DNA of 64,000 nucleotides from Kibdelosporangium persicum. GTDB taxonomy: Bacteria > Actinomycetota > Actinomycetes > Mycobacteriales > Pseudonocardiaceae. Numbering within the stretch: the stretch's first letter is position 1; each line of letters begins with the position of its first letter. Shown here piece after piece: positions 61,701-64,000 of the stretch. The stretch spans positions 186,001 through 250,000 of the forward strand of contig NZ_JAAATY010000013.1 of the NCBI RefSeq assembly GCF_013280595.1. The letters are read 5' to 3'. The notes under the pieces are model-generated. The model did not search any database, had not been told where the DNA came from, and saw only the letters and a list, made by a program, of their open reading frames with translations. A program made the translations under genes and the position numbers.

Positions 61701-64000
61701 CTCGACAGCGCTGCGCCCAAGCTGGACGCGCCGGGACTCGGCCAGTCCGTCGCCGGGCATCCGCTGCTCGCCGCGGCGGTCGAGTCCGCACACGCCGGCA
61801 CGTGGTCCTTCACCGGGCTGATCTCCCAGCGTGCGCACCCGTGGGTGGCCGACCACGCGATCAACGGCATCGTTCTGCTGCCTGGCACCGCTTTGGCCGA
61901 ACTCGCCCTGCACGCGGGCGACCGTGCCGGTTGCCCACGGCTGGCCGACTTGACCATGCACAGTCCTGTGACAGTCCCCGAAACCGGGTCGATCCGGCTC
62001 CAGGTCGAGGTGGGCGCCGCCGATGAGCGGGGCGACCGGCAGGTCGTCGTGTCCTCCCGTCCGGCGGACGACTCCGCCGATCAGCCGTGGACCCGGCACG
62101 CCACCGGGGTGCTCAGCACGGACACCGTCCACAATGGAGCTGAGCTCCGTGCTTGGCCGCCCGCGGGTGCCGAACCGGTCGACATCGGCGATCTGTACGA
62201 CAGCATGAGCCGGCGCGGATACGGTTACGGCCCTGAGTTCCAGGGCCTGCGCGCGGCCTGGCGTCGTGGCGACGAGGTCTTCGCCGAGGTCGCCCTGCCT
62301 GAGGGCGCCGCAACCGGCGACTTCGCGTTGTCCCCGGCCCTGTTCGACGCCGCGCTGCATGCCATCGACCTCGGTGATTTCGTGCCGACCGACGGCCCGC
62401 CCTGGGTCCCGTTCGCGTGGACCGGTGTGAGCCTGCACGCCGCCGGTGCCCGTGCGCTGCGGGTGCGGCTGTCCAAAGCGGGGGAGAACACCGTCGCGGT
62501 CGACCTCGCCGATCCGACGGGCGCTCCGGTCGCCTCGGTGGCCGCGCTGGTGTCCCGGCCGGTCACCGAACAACTCGCTTCGGCCGGGCAGGCCGTGGTG
62601 GCCCAGTCGTTGTTCACCATGGACTGGACGCCCGTCTCGCCGGGTACGCCGACCGGTGAATGGGCGTTGCTGGGCGACGGCGACGTGCTCGGCGTCGAAG
62701 GACTCACGGTGTCCTGCCACACCGAGCTGTCCGAGGTCGGTACGCCGGATCTGCTGGTGGTGCCGTGGGAGCCGGAGGGAACCGGGCCGCGGGCCGCCCG
62801 CACTGCCGTACAGCGAATCCTTGGCTTGCTCCAGGAATGGCTTGCCGACGAACGGTTCGCGCGTTCTCGGCTCGCCCTGGTGAGCTCCGGTGACGATCTG
62901 GCCACCGCGGCGGTCCGTGGCCTGGTGCGGTCGGCACAGGCGGAACACCCAGGCCGGATCACGCTGATCGACGTGGACTCCTGGGCGGCGTCCGGCTCGG
63001 CCATCGCCGGTGCCGTGGCGTGTGGGCAACCTGAAGTCGCGATTCGCGGCGGCGAGCTGCGTGTTCCGCGACTGGCCAGGGCGACTGGCGAATCCACTGT
63101 GGACTGGGATGCCGACGGAACCGTTCTGGTCACCGGCGGCCTCAGTGGCCTTGGCGCGTTGGTCGCCCACCATCTCGTTCAGCAGCACGGAGTACGGCAC
63201 CTGCTGCTGGTGAGCCGACGCGGCTCACAGGCACCCGGCGCGGAGGAACTGCGTGCGGAGCTGAGTTCGCTCGGCGCGACCGTCACCGTTGCGGCGTGTG
63301 ATGTCTCGGACCGGGCCGCTCTTGCCGAACTGCTCGCCGGAATCCCCGCCGAGCATCCGTTGCGCGCGGTGGTGCACGCGGCGGGTGTCCTCGACGACGG
63401 GGTGCTCGCGTCCCAGACGCCCGAACGTATCGACCGCGTGTTCCAGCCGAAGGCGGACGCGGCCTGGCACCTGCACGAGCTGACAGCTGACCTGGACCTC
63501 ACCCGGTTTGTGCTGTTCTCCTCCACGGCGACCATGCTCGACGGTGCGGGACAGGCGAATTACGCGGCCGCCAACATGTTCCTCGAAGCGCTCGCCGCGC
63601 GCCGGCGGACTGCCGGTCTCCCCGCCACCGCGGTGGCCTGGGCCCTGTGGGACATCGACAGCGAGATGACCGGCGGCCTCGGCGAGGCCGGGCGGCGCAG
63701 GTTCGCCCGCTCGGGTTTCCCGCCGCTGGCGCCGGAGGAGGGCCTGGCCCTGTTCGACGCGGCGCTGGCCACCGGCGAAACCACCGTGGCGGCGGTACGC
63801 ATCGACCAGGCCGCGCTGCGGGGCCGCCCCGGCGGGGTACCCGCCCTGTTGACCGGTGTGGTCCGGCCACAGGTCCGACGGGCCGCCGGAACCGGCGCGG
63901 TGGCCGAATCCACCGAGTCCTTGGCCGACAGGCTGGCCACGCTCTCCGCCCCGGCGCGGCGGCGGACTCTGCTCAACTTGGTGCGGTCACACGTGGCCGC
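58725..64000 (+). CDS. Modular type I polyketide synthase: ACP-KS-AT-DH-KR-... (3' end outside window)
   Basis: The first 1758 codons are visible. Domains: loading ACP (about 20-108; pantetheine Ser 62 in LGFDSL); KS (about 119-540; C292 in DTACSGS, H427 in EAHGTGT, H465 in KSNIGH, all intact); AT (about 640-950; S738 in GHSTGE, and HASH at 839-842 where malonyl ATs have HAFH and methylmalonyl ATs YASH, while ARGRLMQ looks malonyl-type); DH (about 1010-1285; H1044 in DHAINGIVLLP and D1208 in FDAALHA, intact); KR (about 1455-1640; TGGLSGLG, S1600, Y1613, N1617 intact, LDD motif near 1555 indicating a B-type, D-hydroxy KR). No ER. The next ACP begins near residue 1740. The loading domain has no KSQ or AT, so a discrete enzyme must prime it. 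With DH and KR active, module 1 should give an alkene. Confidence 0.96.
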   Translation, partial: MNELGNQRLVEDLRGLPASMQHRMLLDLVRTHALAALRNVRGDDAREEFGPDLAFTDLGFDSLAAADLHVRLAEATGLRLPVTVAFDYPTPAILARRLRAELLGENAAAEPPVRSVADADDPIAIVGIGCRYPGGVTDPDQLWQVVAEGRDVIGPFPADRGWDLDGMFDPDPDAAGKSYVRHGGFLYDAAEFDGEFFGIGPREAQAMDPQQRLVLETSWEALERAGIDPTSLRGSRSGVFFAAEPQEYGPRLTDAEGIEGYLSTGNTSSFIAGRVAYTLGFEGPAFTVDTACSGSLVALHLAVRALRQGECTIALAGGVAVLAAPGTFLSFSRQRGLAPDGRCKPFSADADGTGWSEGAGVFVVERLSDAIRNGHPVLALVRGSAINSDGASNGLTAPNGPSQQRVIRQALVDAGLTPDQVDAVEAHGTGTTLGDPIEAQALIATYGGDRSTPLRLGSIKSNIGHTQAAAGAAGVIKMIMAMRHQTLPRTLHVTAPTPHVDWTAGDVELLTEAEPWPENGHPRRAGVSSFGFSGTNAHVILEQAPPQPVPPSTVDQVPVLPLPVSAKSPEALRAQADRLKSIVDEQVSLTDLGHALGTTRAHLDHRALLVAGDVPELSRGLDALAAGQQVPGVVQGRTTSAPVGFLFTGGGSQRLGMGRELYDTYPVFARAWDEICAEIDVHLDRPLLDVVWAEPGSPQAALLDEIAYLLPALFAIETAMFRLLESWGLRPDFLLGHSTGEIAAAHVAGVWSLPDAAAVITARGRLMQQLPREGGAMVSVQAAEEEVVAELGPFDGRAGIAAINGPSSVVLSGDEDAVTEVAATFAARGRKTKRLRVSHASHSPRMDPMLPEFRMVMRVMSYSAPRIPVVSALTGRIATAAELGSPDYWVNHVRGSVRFADGVRTLAAEGVRTFVELGPDPVLSAMAAECVPGEDYVFVPALRRGRAEAREITGALAGAWVRGADVDWTGVYGESARPVRLPTYAFQRRRFWLDSAAPKLDAPGLGQSVAGHPLLAAAVESAHAGTWSFTGLISQRAHPWVADHAINGIVLLPGTALAELALHAGDRAGCPRLADLTMHSPVTVPETGSIRLQVEVGAADERGDRQVVVSSRPADDSADQPWTRHATGVLSTDTVHNGAELRAWPPAGAEPVDIGDLYDSMSRRGYGYGPEFQGLRAAWRRGDEVFAEVALPEGAATGDFALSPALFDAALHAIDLGDFVPTDGPPWVPFAWTGVSLHAAGARALRVRLSKAGENTVAVDLADPTGAPVASVAALVSRPVTEQLASAGQAVVAQSLFTMDWTPVSPGTPTGEWALLGDGDVLGVEGLTVSCHTELSEVGTPDLLVVPWEPEGTGPRAARTAVQRILGLLQEWLADERFARSRLALVSSGDDLATAAVRGLVRSAQAEHPGRITLIDVDSWAASGSAIAGAVACGQPEVAIRGGELRVPRLARATGESTVDWDADGTVLVTGGLSGLGALVAHHLVQQHGVRHLLLVSRRGSQAPGAEELRAELSSLGATVTVAACDVSDRAALAELLAGIPAEHPLRAVVHAAGVLDDGVLASQTPERIDRVFQPKADAAWHLHELTADLDLTRFVLFSSTATMLDGAGQANYAAANMFLEALAARRRTAGLPATAVAWALWDIDSEMTGGLGEAGRRRFARSGFPPLAPEEGLALFDAALATGETTVAAVRIDQAALRGRPGGVPALLTGVVRPQVRRAAGTGAVAESTESLADRLATLSAPARRRTLLNLVRSHVA

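Noticed and set aside
56619-63200. A 2193-codon open frame on the minus strand across the LAL, AT and PKS genes
   Set aside because: It is antisense to well-conserved genes with intact catalytic motifs. Long antisense open frames are expected in GC-rich codon usage, and its translation is Arg/Gly/Pro/His-rich without any domain.
1-64000. CRISPR arrays, tRNA or rRNA genes, replication origin, prophage or integrative-element attachment sites
   Set aside because: No regularly spaced direct repeats, cloverleaf-like sequences or rRNA-like tracts were seen on reading either strand.

Overview
The window is GC-rich DNA with dense, often overlapping genes, many GTG starts, NarL-type two-component systems, LuxR/LAL regulators and a modular type I polyketide synthase. 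This points to a filamentous actinomycete. A 368-residue enolase-superfamily racemase whose active-site numbering matches the Amycolatopsis enzyme makes the Pseudonocardiales the best guess (inference).

1-5.6 kb (minus strand): a carbon-catabolic block. An Nramp-like transporter lies just upstream of an IclR regulator, which is followed by a tightly coupled Ldh_2-type dehydrogenase, MHS-type MFS importer and mannitol/fructuronate dehydrogenase. An IclR-like palindrome sits in front of the dehydrogenase start. 5.6-20.6 kb: mixed accessory genes. These are a P450, a lipoprotein, two LysR regulators each divergent from (or next to) an NAD(P)-dependent reductase gene, a regulator-kinase-regulator signalling set, a MacB/FtsX-like ABC exporter, two tandem ricin-like secreted lectins, an IS256 remnant, an AraC regulator and a PPOX-fold protein.

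20.6-35.4 kb (minus strand): one apparent polycistron of ten genes with overlaps or gaps of at most 13 bp. It contains a peptide ABC importer (binding protein, permease, permease-ATPase fusion, ATPase), a fused S9 peptidase/S12 beta-lactamase-fold hydrolase, an M20 hydrolase, a large GNAT acyltransferase, an N-succinylamino-acid racemase, a PucR regulator, a siderophore-interacting-type flavoprotein and an MBL-fold hydrolase. The M20/GNAT/racemase trio matches the known D-to-L amino-acid conversion route, so the operon looks like a system for taking up and using peptides that contain D-residues.

35.5-47.1 kb: a lipoprotein, a GNAT, a long perfect palindrome, a methyltransferase, a very large HTH-STAND-WD40 protein with 14 WD repeats, a small secreted protein, two membrane proteins, a histidine kinase whose partner regulator is truncated, and an AfsR-like HTH/NB-ARC/TPR regulator.

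47.8-64 kb: the left part of a polyketide cluster. It has a PAS-LuxR regulator, an acyl-CoA ligase, a carbon-nitrogen hydrolase, a flavin amino-acid oxidase/monooxygenase, an efflux pump, a LAL regulator, a discrete acyltransferase, and a PKS that begins with a lone ACP followed by KS-AT-DH-KR and runs off the window. The combination of oxidase, amidase, CoA ligase, discrete AT and an ACP-only loading domain is the hallmark of polyketides primed with a 4-guanidinobutyryl (or related omega-amino acyl) starter made from arginine, as in azalomycin- or desertomycin-type macrolactones.
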